Source: Roseovarius carneus (GTDB taxonomy: Bacteria > Pseudomonadota > Alphaproteobacteria > Rhodobacterales > Rhodobacteraceae). From it: a stretch of DNA of 64,000 nucleotides. The DNA is taken from NCBI RefSeq assembly GCF_020141465.1, contig NZ_JAHSPD010000001.1, forward strand, positions 124,001 through 188,000. Direction: 5' to 3'. Shown one piece after another: positions 38,101 to 47,027 of the stretch (the stretch's first letter is position 1; every line of letters begins with the position of its first letter). The notes beneath the pieces are model-generated. The model saw only the letters and a list, made by a program, of their open reading frames with translations. It was not told the origin of the DNA and searched no databases. The translations under genes were made by a program, and so were the position numbers.

Positions 38101-38618
38101 GGCCACATTACCTCACACGCTTCACTGCGCGCCCGGCAGACAGTGAAGGCAGCGCATGGGGCGCAGATATGAGCGCTGGTGACGCGCAAAAGGCGCTGGA
38201 CCGCGTGGCCGCCGAGCCGCGGCTGCCACGGCAGGACCGTCTGATGCCCGGCCCCACGGGCGAATCGAACCGCCTGACGACGCATATGCGCGCGCCGCTT
38301 TTGTGCATGGGTCCCGGGGCCGACGCCGCAAGTGCCCAAGCCCAAGCCGTGCGCCTTCTGGGTGGGCGCGCCGTGGAAGCCGTAGGCCAGATCGACCCCG
38401 AGGCGCTGGAAACGCTCACCAATCTCTCGGGCGCGCTCTGGTGGGGGGACGCAGAGACCGCCCGCGCCTCTGCCCAAGCGCTGAGCCGCCGCACCGGCCC
38501 AATCCTGCCGCTTATCACCGGCATGCCGGACACAGGTCACGCCCTGCACGAGCGGCACGTATGCGTGGACACCACAGCGGCGGGCGGAAACGCAGCCCTT
38601 CTGGGGGGTGCTGCTTGA
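35187..38618 (+). CDS. putA: Bifunctional proline dehydrogenase / L-glutamate gamma-semialdehyde dehydrogenase
   Basis: Oxidises proline to glutamate in two steps at the membrane surface. The 1143-aa protein has an FAD-binding PRODH barrel (about 150-460, with MVRLVKGAYWD and YPQFATHNAHT). An aldehyde dehydrogenase domain follows (about 530-1000), with catalytic Cys795 in GQRCSALR and Glu in AETGGLNAM. A C-terminal domain to 1143 completes it. There is no N-terminal ribbon-helix-helix repressor domain, which agrees with control by a separate PutR. The start at 35187 has AGAGGA 9 nt upstream. Confidence 0.97.
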   Translation: MPFDSDLRRAIDQATYADEATTLRRLVDEAALSPEDRARITARGAALVRDIRGQTNPGMMEVFLAEYGLSTDEGIALMCLAEALLRVPDAETIDALIEDKIAPSEWGKHMGHSTSPLVNASTWALMLTGKVLQKDRGGPVGHLRSAVKRLGEPVIRTAVARAMKEMGRQFVLGEDINGAMKRAAGMEAKGFTYSYDMLGEAARTDKDATRYHLSYSRAISAIAQACIHDDTRQNPGISVKLSALHARYEVAQRAQVMEVLVPRLRSLALLAKSAGMGLNIDAEEADRLSLSLDVIEAVLSEPALAGWNGFGVVVQAYGQRAGHVIDFLNDLATRLDRRIMVRLVKGAYWDTEIKQAQVEGIDGFPVFTHKSATDVSYIANAKKLLGMTDHIYPQFATHNAHTVAAILDMGADKDSYEFQRLHGMGEALHNIVLKAEGTRCRIYAPVGAHRDLLAYLVRRLLENGANSSFVNQIVDAQVAPEEVARDPFDVIETAHNDLTKGPDLFRPERVNSKGFDLKHQPTLDAIEDARGPFALHHWTAGPILAGKAKPESAHDVSNPADPADVVGRATPASTADIETAFTKTAPWDASVAERGRVLTRAADLFEENYGEIFAILAREAGKTLPDAVGELREAVDFLRYYGANVPDAGPVGVFTCISPWNFPLAIFSGQIAAALAAGNAVLSKPAEQTPLIAQLAVTLLHEAGVPKAALQLLPGGGEVGAALTSDARVGGVAFTGSTATAMKIRSAMATHLAPGAPLIAETGGLNAMIVDSTALPEQAVQAIVESAFQSAGQRCSALRCLYVQDDIAEDFTRMLKGAMDVLEVGPSWPISTDCGPVIDAQARDGIAAHIQDARAEGRLMHELLTPNAGTFIAPTLIRVNGIEDLQREIFGPVLHMATFGSGDLDRVIDAINATGYGLTFGLMTRIDDRVQHVTERVEAGNIYVNRNQIGAIVGSQPFGGEGLSGTGPKAGGPHYLTRFTARPADSEGSAWGADMSAGDAQKALDRVAAEPRLPRQDRLMPGPTGESNRLTTHMRAPLLCMGPGADAASAQAQAVRLLGGRAVEAVGQIDPEALETLTNLSGALWWGDAETARASAQALSRRTGPILPLITGMPDTGHALHERHVCVDTTAAGGNAALLGGAA

Positions 38619-38649
38619 CAAGTGCGGATATGGGGCCACCCTTGGCCCT

Positions 38650-39393
38650 ATGTTGCCCATCCGCGATCATAATCCTTCGGGGCGTGTCCCTTATGTGACT
38701 TACGCGCTCATGGCGTTGAATATCGGTATATTCATCAGCTACTGGCCGCTTTTCTCGAATGAACGCGCGCTTTTTGAATTCTACCGAAGCTGGGCGCTCT
38801 TTCCGGTTCTGGTGACGCAGGAGGGCGCGTATGACACGCTTTTGTATTCGATGTTCCTGCATGGGGGCTGGATGCACCTTGCGGGTAACATGCTATTTTT
38901 ATGGATATTCGGCGATAATATGGAGGATGAGATGGGATCTGTGCCCTATCTCGGCTTCTACCTCGCTTCAGGGATCGGTGCAGGGCTTGTCCATGTGATG
39001 GCAGGGCCAATGTCGGTGGTGCCCACCGTGGGCGCATCGGGGGCCATCGCAGGCGTGATGGGCGGCTATCTTCTGCTGTTCCCCAAGGCACGGGTCGATA
39101 TCTTGATCATCTTCGTGGTGTTTTTCAAAATCCTGCCGGTGCCTGCCTGGATCATGCTGGCGCTTTGGTTCGGCTTTCAGCTTATCGGCGGCTTTGGATC
39201 AAGCGCAGACGAGGGTGGTGTAGCTTACTGGGCGCATGCGGGCGGGTTCATCGCAGGCGTTTTGCTGACGATCCCGGTGTTTTTGCGCAAAGGCGGGCGG
39301 CGGTTCTGGGCGCAGACGGATGGCCATCCTCCGCACCCGGAGGCCACCTATGAATACATGCGCTCGCGTATACCGAAAGTGAGGCGGCGATGA
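38650..39393 (+). CDS. Rhomboid family intramembrane serine protease
   Basis: A 247-aa membrane protein with six or more hydrophobic helices. The catalytic dyad is visible: Ser130 in VGASGAIAGVMG and His196 in AYWAHAGGF. The HGGWMHLAGNMLFLWIFG segment (71-88) carries the conserved His and Asn of the oxyanion region. Substrates are unknown. It overlaps the GFA gene by 4 nt. Confidence 0.92.
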   Translation: MLPIRDHNPSGRVPYVTYALMALNIGIFISYWPLFSNERALFEFYRSWALFPVLVTQEGAYDTLLYSMFLHGGWMHLAGNMLFLWIFGDNMEDEMGSVPYLGFYLASGIGAGLVHVMAGPMSVVPTVGASGAIAGVMGGYLLLFPKARVDILIIFVVFFKILPVPAWIMLALWFGFQLIGGFGSSADEGGVAYWAHAGGFIAGVLLTIPVFLRKGGRRFWAQTDGHPPHPEATYEYMRSRIPKVRRR

Positions 39394-39746
39394 AGGGAAC
39401 CTGTCATTGCGGCGCAGTGGAGCTTGAGGTTGAATTGCCCGGCGGATTGGCCACGGCGCGCCGTTGCGATTGCAGCTTTTGCGCCCGGCGGGGCGCGGCG
39501 GCTGTGACGGCTCCATTGGACGGGCTGCGCATTGTACGCGGCGCGGACAAACTCACGCTCTACACATGGGGGACCGGGACAGCGCAGCATTACTTCTGCT
39601 CAATCTGCGGGATTTACACCCATCATCAACGCCGCTCCAACCCCAATGAATACGGGGTGAACCTTGGGATTTTGGAAGGGATAAGCCCCCGCGATCTGGG
39701 CGAGATCGGCTGGGTCGATGGCGTGAACCACCCGTCCGACAGCTAA
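39390..39746 (+). CDS. GFA (glutathione-dependent formaldehyde-activating enzyme-like) family protein
   Basis: A 118-aa zinc protein of the GFA/DUF636 family. The cysteine pattern is typical: C5-x-C7, C26-x-C28-x2-C31 and C70-x2-C73. Despite the family name, most members have no shown formaldehyde activity. Coupled to the rhomboid gene by an ATGA overlap. Confidence 0.9.
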   Translation: MKGTCHCGAVELEVELPGGLATARRCDCSFCARRGAAAVTAPLDGLRIVRGADKLTLYTWGTGTAQHYFCSICGIYTHHQRRSNPNEYGVNLGILEGISPRDLGEIGWVDGVNHPSDS

Positions 39747-39796
39747 GCACGGCACCTAAAACCCGGTGTCAGCCCCCGCCATGTGTTCGCAACGTC

Positions 39797-40585
39797 TCAG
39801 GTATTGCGGATTATCTTGGAAAACTTATCAAAAATAGGCTCGTTGGCGCAAACGACCTCACCATCGGTGAGGATATGCCCGGCAGGGTTCAGCGGCTGCA
39901 CGATCGCACCGGCCTCGCGCGCAATCAACAGCCCTGCGGCCATGTCCCACGCATTGAGACGCCGCTCCCAAAACCCGTCATACCGCCCCGCCGCCACATA
40001 GGCCAGATCAAGCGCTGCCGAGCCAAAACGGCGCACGCCAGCACAGGCGGGCAAAAGCCGAGCCAGATCCTGAAGCGTGTGGGGCAGATCGGTGCGCCCG
40101 CCAAAGGGCAGACCGGTCGCAAAGATACATTCGATCAGATGCCCACGCGACGACACCCGAAGGCGGCTCTCGTTCATCCAAGCACCTGAGCCTTTTTCGG
40201 CAAAGAAAAGCTCGTCCCGCGAGGCGTCATAGACCACGCCCGCCACGATCTCGCCCTTATGCTCAAGCGCTATGGAGACCGACCAATGGGCAAGCCCGTG
40301 CAGATAATTCGTCGTGCCATCCAGCGGGTCCACGATCCAGCGGCGCGTCGGGTCCTTGCCCGGCTCCTCGCCCCCCTCCTCGGCCAGCCAGCCATAGGTG
40401 GGGCGTGCATTCATCAGCTCTGATTTAATGATCTGCTCGGCGTTCACATCGGCGCGGCTCACGAAATCGCCCGCACCTTTCATCGACACCTGAAGGTTCT
40501 CCACCTCGCGGAAATCCTTGGCCAGAGCGCGCCCTGCCTTGCGGGCGGCTTTCATCATCACGTTCATATTTGCGCTGACGGCCAT
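39797..40585 (-). CDS. Inositol monophosphatase family protein
   Basis: A 262-aa Mg-dependent phosphatase with the family motifs LAEEGGEE (metal site) and WIVDPLDGTTNYLHG, plus the C-terminal NAWDMAAGLLIAREAGA. It may act as SuhB or a general inositol phosphatase. The ATG at 40585 has GGAG 8 nt upstream; an ATG three codons earlier lacks one. Confidence 0.93.
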   Translation of the reverse strand: MAVSANMNVMMKAARKAGRALAKDFREVENLQVSMKGAGDFVSRADVNAEQIIKSELMNARPTYGWLAEEGGEEPGKDPTRRWIVDPLDGTTNYLHGLAHWSVSIALEHKGEIVAGVVYDASRDELFFAEKGSGAWMNESRLRVSSRGHLIECIFATGLPFGGRTDLPHTLQDLARLLPACAGVRRFGSAALDLAYVAAGRYDGFWERRLNAWDMAAGLLIAREAGAIVQPLNPAGHILTDGEVVCANEPIFDKFSKIIRNT

Positions 40586-40693
40586 TGAGGGCACTCCTTT
40601 TGGTGGGCGCTCAGAGCCCTGCGAGACAGGGGGCGCGTATACGCCGGGGCCGCGCCGCGCACAAGGGGGACGGGCGACGGTCAGATGGGGCGT

Positions 40694-41611
40694 TCAAAGC
40701 GGCGGCAGCCCCCGTTGGAGGCGCATAGGGATCTCCCGCGCCAGCTTCAAAAGATGCGCCATATAAGGCTTGGCCGCGTCATCTTCGCGGATCGCCGCAT
40801 AGAGCCGCTTTGTCAGGCCCGTTTCCGTCACTTTCAGCACCACGTAATCGTCGCTGCGCCGCAACGCCCGCACGACCCAATCGGGCAGCACGGCAATCCC
40901 CCGCCCGGCCCCCACCAGCATCAAGATCACCGCCGTCAGCTCCACTTTGCGAATGCTCCGTGGCTCTACCTTGGCGGGGGTCAAAAGCTCAGTGAACACA
41001 TCAAGGCGGGAGCGGTCCACCGGATAGGTAATGAGCGTCTCACCGCGAAAATCCTCGGCCACCACATGGGTTTTGGAGGCAAGCGGATGGCTGCGCGCAA
41101 CAAGGCACACCGGCTCATAATCAAAAAGCGGCTTGAAGCTGATCCCCGGCAGGTCCTCAGGATCAGAGGACACAACAAGATCCACCTCTTCCTTTTGCAG
41201 CGCAGGCAGCGCATCGAAGGCCAGACCGGGGCGGATATCCACATCCACCTCGGCCCAGGGCTTGCGAAACTCCTCCAGCACCGGAAAAAGCCACTCAAAG
41301 CAGGCATGACACTCAATCGCGATATGCATCCGCCCGCTGCTACCTTCGCGTACGCCCTCGAACTCCGCCTCCAGCGCCTCGATCTCCGGCAAAACCCGCT
41401 CGGCCACACGCAAAAGCCGGTGTCCCGCCGCCGAGAGCGTCATCGGCTTCGAGCGGCGCACAAAAAGCTCGACCCCCGCCTGATCCTCCAACCCCTTGAT
41501 CTGATGACTCAGCGCAGATTGCGTGATGTGCAGCAGGTCCGCGGCCTTGGCCAGCCCGCCTGCATAATGAATGGCCCGGATCGTGCGCAGATGGCGAAAC
41601 TCGATATGCAT
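40694..41611 (-). CDS. metR: LysR family transcriptional regulator of metF
   Basis: A 305-aa LysR protein with an N-terminal helix-turn-helix (GLAKAADLLHITQSALSHQI, about 19-38) and a C-terminal effector domain starting MHIAIECHACFEWL, close to MetR. It is divergent from metF with a 98-nt gap, as in many proteobacteria. Homocysteine is the known co-effector of MetR. Confidence 0.92.
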   Translation of the reverse strand: MHIEFRHLRTIRAIHYAGGLAKAADLLHITQSALSHQIKGLEDQAGVELFVRRSKPMTLSAAGHRLLRVAERVLPEIEALEAEFEGVREGSSGRMHIAIECHACFEWLFPVLEEFRKPWAEVDVDIRPGLAFDALPALQKEEVDLVVSSDPEDLPGISFKPLFDYEPVCLVARSHPLASKTHVVAEDFRGETLITYPVDRSRLDVFTELLTPAKVEPRSIRKVELTAVILMLVGAGRGIAVLPDWVVRALRRSDDYVVLKVTETGLTKRLYAAIREDDAAKPYMAHLLKLAREIPMRLQRGLPPL

Positions 41612-41614
41612 ATA

Positions 41615-41627
41615 TGAGGTGGCCTCA
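41615..41627. promoter_or_regulatory. Candidate LysR/MetR site
   Basis: TGAGG-TGG-CCTCA is a perfect 5-bp dyad 4 nt upstream of the metR start. TGAATATTATGAA at 41637-41649 is a second AT-rich repeat. Either may be part of the MetR operator. Confidence 0.35.
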
Positions 41628-41709
41628 TGTTGATCGTGAATATTATGAATTTGCTTAATCTAAGCGCAGGGTGGACAAAGGCTCAAGCCCCCTTTCAAGG
41701 ATCATAGCA

Positions 41710-42576
41710 ATGACCACCCCCGCCGTCTCCTTTGAGTTCTTTCCGCCCAAGACCCTTGAGGCGTCGTTCCGCCTCTGGGACACGGTGCAAACGCTGGCCC
41801 CCCTCGCGCCACGCTTCGTCTCCGTCACATATGGCGCGGGCGGCACCACGCGCGAACTGACCCGCGACGCGGTCGGCACGCTGAACAAGCATCTGGGCCT
41901 TCCCGTGGCCGCGCACCTCACCTGCGTCGATGCCAGCCGCGAAGAGACCCTCGCCATCGCCGCCGATTTCGCCAAACAAGGCGTGCGCGAGATTGTCGCC
42001 CTGCGCGGCGACCCGCCCAAAGGCTCAACCGGGTTCGCCCCGCATCCCGAAGGCTTCGCCAATAGCTGCGAGCTGATCTCAGCCCTTGCAGAAACCGGCA
42101 ATTTCACGATCCGCGTCGGTGCCTACCCCGAGACCCACCCCGAAGCAGCCAGCAACATGGCCGATATTGACTGGCTCAAGCGCAAGATCGACGCAGGAGC
42201 TTCTGAGGCGATCACGCAATTCTTCTTCGAGGCCGACACTTTCCTGCGCTTTCGTGATCGCTGCGCGGCCGCAGGCATCACCGCACCCATCATCCCCGGC
42301 ATCCTGCCAATCGAGAACTGGACCGCCGCGCGCAAATTCGCGCTGAGCTGCGGCACCCATGTGCCCGCCCTGCTCGACGACGCCTTTACCAAGGCCGCCC
42401 GCGACGGCCGCTCGGACCTGCTGGCCGTGGCCCAAGGCACCGAGCTTTGCAGCACCCTGCTGGACGAAGGCGTGGACGCGCTGCACTTCTACACGCTCAA
42501 CCGCCCCGAGCTTACCCGCGACATCTGCCACGCCCTCGGCCTCACCCCCAAAGCCGCCTTGCGCCACGTCGCCTGA
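41710..42576 (+). CDS. metF: 5,10-methylenetetrahydrofolate reductase
   Basis: Makes 5-methyl-THF for methionine synthesis. The 288-aa FAD TIM-barrel protein begins TTPAVSFEFFPPKT, with the catalytic Glu in SFEFFPP. It contains FVSVTYGAGGTTRE, ALRGDPPKGS and the YPETHPEA motif. The start at 41710 has AAGGA 8 nt upstream. Confidence 0.96.
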   Translation: MTTPAVSFEFFPPKTLEASFRLWDTVQTLAPLAPRFVSVTYGAGGTTRELTRDAVGTLNKHLGLPVAAHLTCVDASREETLAIAADFAKQGVREIVALRGDPPKGSTGFAPHPEGFANSCELISALAETGNFTIRVGAYPETHPEAASNMADIDWLKRKIDAGASEAITQFFFEADTFLRFRDRCAAAGITAPIIPGILPIENWTAARKFALSCGTHVPALLDDAFTKAARDGRSDLLAVAQGTELCSTLLDEGVDALHFYTLNRPELTRDICHALGLTPKAALRHVA

Positions 42577-42598
42577 CCCGCCAGCAAAATCTTCCCGA

Positions 42599-42633
42599 TC
42601 ATCTTCTTGCCAAAAATATCCCGGGGGAGGCGT
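42599..42633 (-). repeat. Dispersed 3'-end motif, variant copy E
   Basis: On the minus strand this reads GGATATTTTTGGCAAGAAGATG after CGCCTCCCCCG. It is a divergent copy of the motif at 18704 and elsewhere, 22 nt after metF. Confidence 0.6.
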
Positions 42634-42658
42634 TGAAAACCCTGATGGGTTTTCAACG
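42631..42658 (+). terminator. 12-bp hairpin downstream of metF
   Basis: CGTTGAAAACCC (42631-42642) pairs with GGGTTTTCAACG (42647-42658). No strong T-run follows; the next bases are G-rich. It could stabilise or end the metF message. Confidence 0.5.
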
Positions 42659-42830
42659 TTGGGGGCTGGCCCCCGCCCCCCCCGCGATGCAAGAGCCGAT
42701 GTGAGATAGGATCACAAGACCGCCCCCAGAGAGTGCACCACGTAGGTCCCCTGCCCTATGATGGCTGCTCACCTCCGGCGCGACCAAATCCAGCATCATG
42801 CACGCGCCCGCTTGAGGGCTCTTTGCGGCT

Positions 42831-42938
42831 ATGCACGCGGCCCAATCTCTGGCGCTTTATCAACAAATCCGCAAAGATCAGGCCAAAGCCCTTGCGCAAG
42901 GGGCCGAAAAATCCGTCTCTATGTACACCACCGGCTAA
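42831..42938 (+). CDS. Candidate 35-aa small protein upstream of the HD gene
   Basis: A short frame reads MHAAQSLALYQQIRKDQAKA then LAQGAEKSVSMYTTG and stops within the ribosome site of the HD-domain gene, 13 nt before its start. The amphipathic helical composition looks protein-like, and GAGGG lies about 11 nt upstream. An in-frame stop at 42813 prevents extension. It may be a real leader-coupled small gene or the remnant of a larger one. The rest of 42659-42830 shows no gene. Confidence 0.35.
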   Translation: MHAAQSLALYQQIRKDQAKALAQGAEKSVSMYTTG

Positions 42939-42951
42939 AGGAGTGCCCCAA

Positions 42952-43557
42952 ATGGACCGCGTCAGCTTTACCAAGATGAAAGACGGCACCAAGGAAGATT
43001 ACGACTTCCTGACCGAGCATGAGACCGAATACACCAAAGGCACAGCCCACAGGCTGCTGACGGCAATGGTCGATCTCAACAAGGGCCTCTCGGGCTACCA
43101 GGTGACACGGCTGGGCCACAGCCTGCAATCGGCCACCCGCGCATGGCGCGACAGGGCCGATACGGATTGGGTCGTGGCGGCCCTCCTGCACGATATCGGC
43201 GATATTTATGCACCCTACAATCACGATGAATATGCGGCCTCGATCCTCAAGCCATTCGTGCGCGAGCAATGCACATGGTGCGTGCAGACCCATGGCGACT
43301 TTCAAATGGTCTACTATGCCCATCATGTCGGCGCCGACCCCGAAAAGCGCAGCAAACACAAAGGCAGCCCCTATTTTGACGATTGCGCGGCCTTTTGCGA
43401 GCGCTGGGATCAGGCGAGCTTTGATCCGGCCTATGACACCCTGCCTCTGGAATTCTTTGCGCCCATGGTGGAGGAGGTCTTCGCGCGCAAGCCCTATGAC
43501 CCGGCCGTGATCCGAACTGGTGCGCGCGAGCCTTTGACGGGCACGTCCCGCAGCTAA
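42952..43557 (+). CDS. HD-domain protein, possible mixed-valent diiron oxygenase
   Basis: A 201-aa protein with an HD fold. Potential metal ligands are H56 (RLGHSLQSA), H80-D81 (LLHDIGD), H91 (YNHDEYAA), H114 (VQTHGDF) and D153 (ERWDQASFDP). This six-ligand spacing resembles PhnZ and myo-inositol oxygenase, the HD oxygenases that cleave C-P or C-C bonds, more than phosphohydrolases. The FCERWDQASFDPAY segment is distinctive. Substrate unknown. The start at 42952 has AAAGGAG 8 nt upstream; the frame upstream of it is not protein-like. Confidence 0.8.
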   Translation: MDRVSFTKMKDGTKEDYDFLTEHETEYTKGTAHRLLTAMVDLNKGLSGYQVTRLGHSLQSATRAWRDRADTDWVVAALLHDIGDIYAPYNHDEYAASILKPFVREQCTWCVQTHGDFQMVYYAHHVGADPEKRSKHKGSPYFDDCAAFCERWDQASFDPAYDTLPLEFFAPMVEEVFARKPYDPAVIRTGAREPLTGTSRS

Positions 43558-43650
43558 GACCGCACGCGAAATAACGCCCCACGCACTTCCCCTCGGCCCG
43601 CGCATTGGGTAATCCCGTGCCCAAGCATGCAAGCAAGCGGAGATCGCCCG

Positions 43651-46600
43651 ATGGGACTGGACAAGACATTCGATGCGCACGGCGCCGAGGCCCGCCTTTA
43701 TGACGCTTGGGAAAAGGCCGGCTGCTTCACCGCAGGCGCCCATGCCAAGCCGGGGGCGCCCGCGTTTTCGATCATGATCCCGCCGCCCAATGTAACGGGT
43801 GTTTTGCACATGGGCCATGCGTTCAACAACACGCTTCAGGATATCCTGATCCGCTGGAAACGGATGCAGGGCTTCGACACGCTCTGGCAGCCCGGCACGG
43901 ACCATGCAGGCATCGCCACACAGATGGTGGTGGAGCGGATGCTGGCTGAGACCGGACAAAAGGGCCGCGCCGAGCTGGGCCGCGAGAAGTTTCTGGAGAA
44001 AGTCTGGGAATGGAAAGAGCAATCGGGCGGCACGATTGTGGAGCAATTGAAGCGCCTTGGCGCGTCCTGTGATTGGTCGCGCACGGCGTTCACTATGGCG
44101 GGCGCTGCGGGCGACACGCGCACGGGGCATGAAAACTCAGCCAATTTCCACGATGCGGTGATCCGCGTCTTTGTGGATATGTATAACAAGGGCCTGATCT
44201 ATCGCGGCAAGCGGCTGGTCAACTGGGACCCGCATTTCGAGACGGCAATCTCCGATCTGGAGGTCGAAAATATCGAGGTGGCGGGCCATATGTGGCACTT
44301 TAAATACCCCCTCGCGGGCGGGGCCACATATGAGTATGTCGAGACCGACGAGGACGGTAACGTCACCCTGCGCGAGACGCGCGATTATATCTCCATCGCC
44401 ACCACAAGGCCCGAGACGATGCTGGGCGATGGCGCGGTGGCCGTACACCCGGATGATGCGCGCTATGCCTCCATCGTGGGCATGCTTTGCGAGATTCCGG
44501 TAGGCCCCAAGGAGCACCGCCGCCTGATCCCAATCATCACCGATGAGTATCCCGACCCTGATTTCGGCTCGGGCGCAGTGAAGATCACCGGGGCGCATGA
44601 TTTCAACGACTACCAAGTCGCCAAACGCGGCGGCATCCCGATGTATAACCTCATGGACACGCGCGGCGCGATGCGTAGTGACGGCAAGCCCTACGCCGAG
44701 GAAGCCGCCGTGGCCCAAGCCATCGCAAATGGCGCGCAGGAGTTTGACGAGGCGATGATTGCCGCGATGAACCTTGTGCCAGAAGAATATCGCGGGCTGG
44801 ACCGGTTCGAGGCACGCGCGCGCGTCGTGGCCGATATCACCGCCGAGGGGCTGGCCGTGATGGTGCCGAACCCGGAATGGGAGGCTGCTGATGACGAGGG
44901 TAAGGTGGGGTTGAACCCCACCCTACCGCTGGTCGAGAGCAAGCCGATCATGCAGCCCTTTGGGGACCGCTCGAAGGTTGTAATAGAGCCGATGCTGACC
45001 GATCAGTGGTTCGTGGATACCGATCAGATCGTGGAGCCCGCGCTGGAGGCCGTCCGCTCGGGTGAGGTGCGGATCATGCCCGAAAGCGATCGCAAAGTGT
45101 ATTTCCACTGGCTTGAGAATATCGAGCCATGGTGCATTTCACGCCAGCTGTGGTGGGGGCACCAGATACCAGTTTGGTATGGGCCAACGGTTGTTCAAGA
45201 AGGCAGTGTTGGCTACCACCTAACTTACAATCCTCCAAAATATTTCTGCGCTGATTGCCAAACTAAGGCTGTAGCAATGGCCCAAGACTATTATGGTCAA
45301 GATGTGGCTGTGGAATTGAGCAAATTTGACAATCTTGCAGCCGCCGAAGGTAATCAGAAAAAAGCTAACCCAACGGCTTTCAGCGTAGGGTCAACCAATC
45401 ATATGAAACTGGAAAAGGTTTCTCTGTCCCGCGACCCCGACGTTCTCGACACATGGTTCTCCTCGGGCCTCTGGCCGATCGGCACGCTGGGATGGACCGG
45501 GGACGCTGAGCAGGACGCCCAAAACCACGCGCTGCAAAAATACTTCCCGACCTCCACACTGGTCACCGGGCAGGACATCCTGTTTTTCTGGGTTGCGCGG
45601 ATGATGATGATGCAGCTGGCTGTGGTGGATAAGGTGCCGTTTGATACGGTCTACCTGCACGGCCTTGTGCGCGACGCCAAGGGCAAGAAGATGTCCAAAT
45701 CGACCGGCAATGTGGTCGACCCATTGGAGATCATTGACGAATACGGCGCGGATGCGCTGCGCTTTACCAATGCCGCCATGGCCTCGCTCGGCGGGGTGCT
45801 GAAGCTGGATATGCAGCGGATCGCGGGCTATCGCAATTTCGGCACGAAGCTCTGGAATGCGGCGCGCTTTGCGGAGATGAACGGGGCCGCTGGCCTGCCT
45901 TCAACGGGCATTCCCGCGCCCGAGGCGGCGCTGAACAAGTGGATCATCGGCGAGACGGCCAAGGTGCGGATGGCCGTGGACGAGGCCCTTGAGGCCTACC
46001 GTTTCAACGATGCCGCCTCAGCGCTTTATGTCTTTGTCTGGGGCAAAGTCTGCGATTGGTATGTGGAGTTTTCCAAGCCTCTCCTGCTCGATGGTGCGGA
46101 GGATGTGAAGCGCGAGACGCAAGAAACGATGTCGTGGGTGATTGATCAGTGCCTGATGCTGCTGCACCCCATGATGCCCTTCATCACCGAAGAGCTTTGG
46201 GGCACGCTGGGATCGCGCGATGCGATGCTCGCGGTCAGCGATTGGCCCGACTATGGCGCGGACCTGGTGGACGCCGATGCCGACCGGGAGATCAACTGGG
46301 TGATCGCGCTCATTGACGCCGTCCGCTCCGCGCGCGCGCAGATGCATGTGCCGGCTGGGCTGAAAATCCCGATGGTGGTGACGGATCTGGACGCGGCGGG
46401 CCGCGCCGCATGGGACCGCAACGAGGCGATGATCAAGCGGCTGACGCGGGTCGAGAGCCTTGAGCGCGTCGAGCGTTTCCCCAAAGGCTGTGCCACTGTG
46501 GCGGTGGAGGGCGGCAGCTTTGGCCTGCCTCTGGCGGATATCATTGATATTGATGAGGAAAAGGCGCGGCTGGAGAAAACGCTCGGCAAGCTTGAGAAGG

Positions 46601-46755
46601 AGCTCGGTGGGCTGCGCGGGCGGCTCAACAACCCCAAATTCGTGGCCTCAGCGCCGGATGAGGTCGTGGCCGAAGCCCGCGAGAACCTCGCCCTTCGCGA
46701 AGAAGAAGAGGCCAAGCTGCGCGAGGCGGTGACGCGATTGGCGGAGTTGGGTTAG
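43651..46755 (+). CDS. valS: Valyl-tRNA synthetase (with mosaic internal segment)
   Basis: Charges tRNA-Val. The 1034-aa class I enzyme has the HIGH-type motif [15 protein letters not shown] near 39-53 and an editing domain. KKMSKSTGN lies near 680, and an anticodon-binding and coiled-coil C-terminus follows. The start at 43651 has GGAG 8 nt upstream. Residues about 510-590 (nt 45180-45420) are encoded by DNA of about 45% GC against about 65% just after, with many AT-ending codons. The segment contains YFCADCQ. The reading frame is intact, so recombination with a foreign allele is the simplest explanation. Confidence 0.96.
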   Translation: MGLDKTFDAHGAEARLYDAWEKAGCFTAGAHAKPGAPAFSIMIPPPNVTGVLHMGHAFNNTLQDILIRWKRMQGFDTLWQPGTDHAGIATQMVVERMLAETGQKGRAELGREKFLEKVWEWKEQSGGTIVEQLKRLGASCDWSRTAFTMAGAAGDTRTGHENSANFHDAVIRVFVDMYNKGLIYRGKRLVNWDPHFETAISDLEVENIEVAGHMWHFKYPLAGGATYEYVETDEDGNVTLRETRDYISIATTRPETMLGDGAVAVHPDDARYASIVGMLCEIPVGPKEHRRLIPIITDEYPDPDFGSGAVKITGAHDFNDYQVAKRGGIPMYNLMDTRGAMRSDGKPYAEEAAVAQAIANGAQEFDEAMIAAMNLVPEEYRGLDRFEARARVVADITAEGLAVMVPNPEWEAADDEGKVGLNPTLPLVESKPIMQPFGDRSKVVIEPMLTDQWFVDTDQIVEPALEAVRSGEVRIMPESDRKVYFHWLENIEPWCISRQLWWGHQIPVWYGPTVVQEGSVGYHLTYNPPKYFCADCQTKAVAMAQDYYGQDVAVELSKFDNLAAAEGNQKKANPTAFSVGSTNHMKLEKVSLSRDPDVLDTWFSSGLWPIGTLGWTGDAEQDAQNHALQKYFPTSTLVTGQDILFFWVARMMMMQLAVVDKVPFDTVYLHGLVRDAKGKKMSKSTGNVVDPLEIIDEYGADALRFTNAAMASLGGVLKLDMQRIAGYRNFGTKLWNAARFAEMNGAAGLPSTGIPAPEAALNKWIIGETAKVRMAVDEALEAYRFNDAASALYVFVWGKVCDWYVEFSKPLLLDGAEDVKRETQETMSWVIDQCLMLLHPMMPFITEELWGTLGSRDAMLAVSDWPDYGADLVDADADREINWVIALIDAVRSARAQMHVPAGLKIPMVVTDLDAAGRAAWDRNEAMIKRLTRVESLERVERFPKGCATVAVEGGSFGLPLADIIDIDEEKARLEKTLGKLEKELGGLRGRLNNPKFVASAPDEVVAEARENLALREEEEAKLREAVTRLAELG

Positions 46756-46773
46756 ACCCGCCGGGCGCGGGAC

Positions 46774-46807
46774 GCCTCCGGCGGGAGTATTTGTGCTAAG
46801 AAGAAGG
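46774..46807 (+). repeat. Dispersed 3'-end motif, copy B
   Basis: Reads GCCTCCGGCGGGAGTATTTG followed by TGCTAAGAAGAAGG, 18 nt after the valS stop. The first half can form a short CGCC/GGCG hairpin. Confidence 0.75.
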
Positions 46808-47027
46808 GCGAGGCGCGTATTATCGTGAGCCTCGGGGGAGCAGGCGGTTGACTGCGCGCATCCTGCCCCGCGCTTTGTCGTAGCGCAGCATCAGCACGGG
46901 CGGTGCTGGCCGCGAGGGATGCGGCGGCATGGTGACACTGCTTTTTTGAGCCGTTCACAAGTCATCGCGCAAGCGCCAAACCTGCAAGCGCTTGCGCGAG
47001 GCACAGCGCTCTGGTTAGCTCGCGCGC

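Noticed and set aside
37188..38660. A 490-codon minus-strand open frame
   Set aside because: Antisense to the aldehyde dehydrogenase half of putA; the translation is rich in His, Gly and Arg and matches no family.
42733..42951. N-terminal extension of the HD-domain gene by 73 codons
   Set aside because: The extension is not protein-like and a strong AAAGGAG site sits just before the ATG at 42952.
46820..46930. A 36-codon minus-strand frame after valS
   Set aside because: Basic and proline-rich, no ribosome site, no recognisable family; not enough evidence for a gene.
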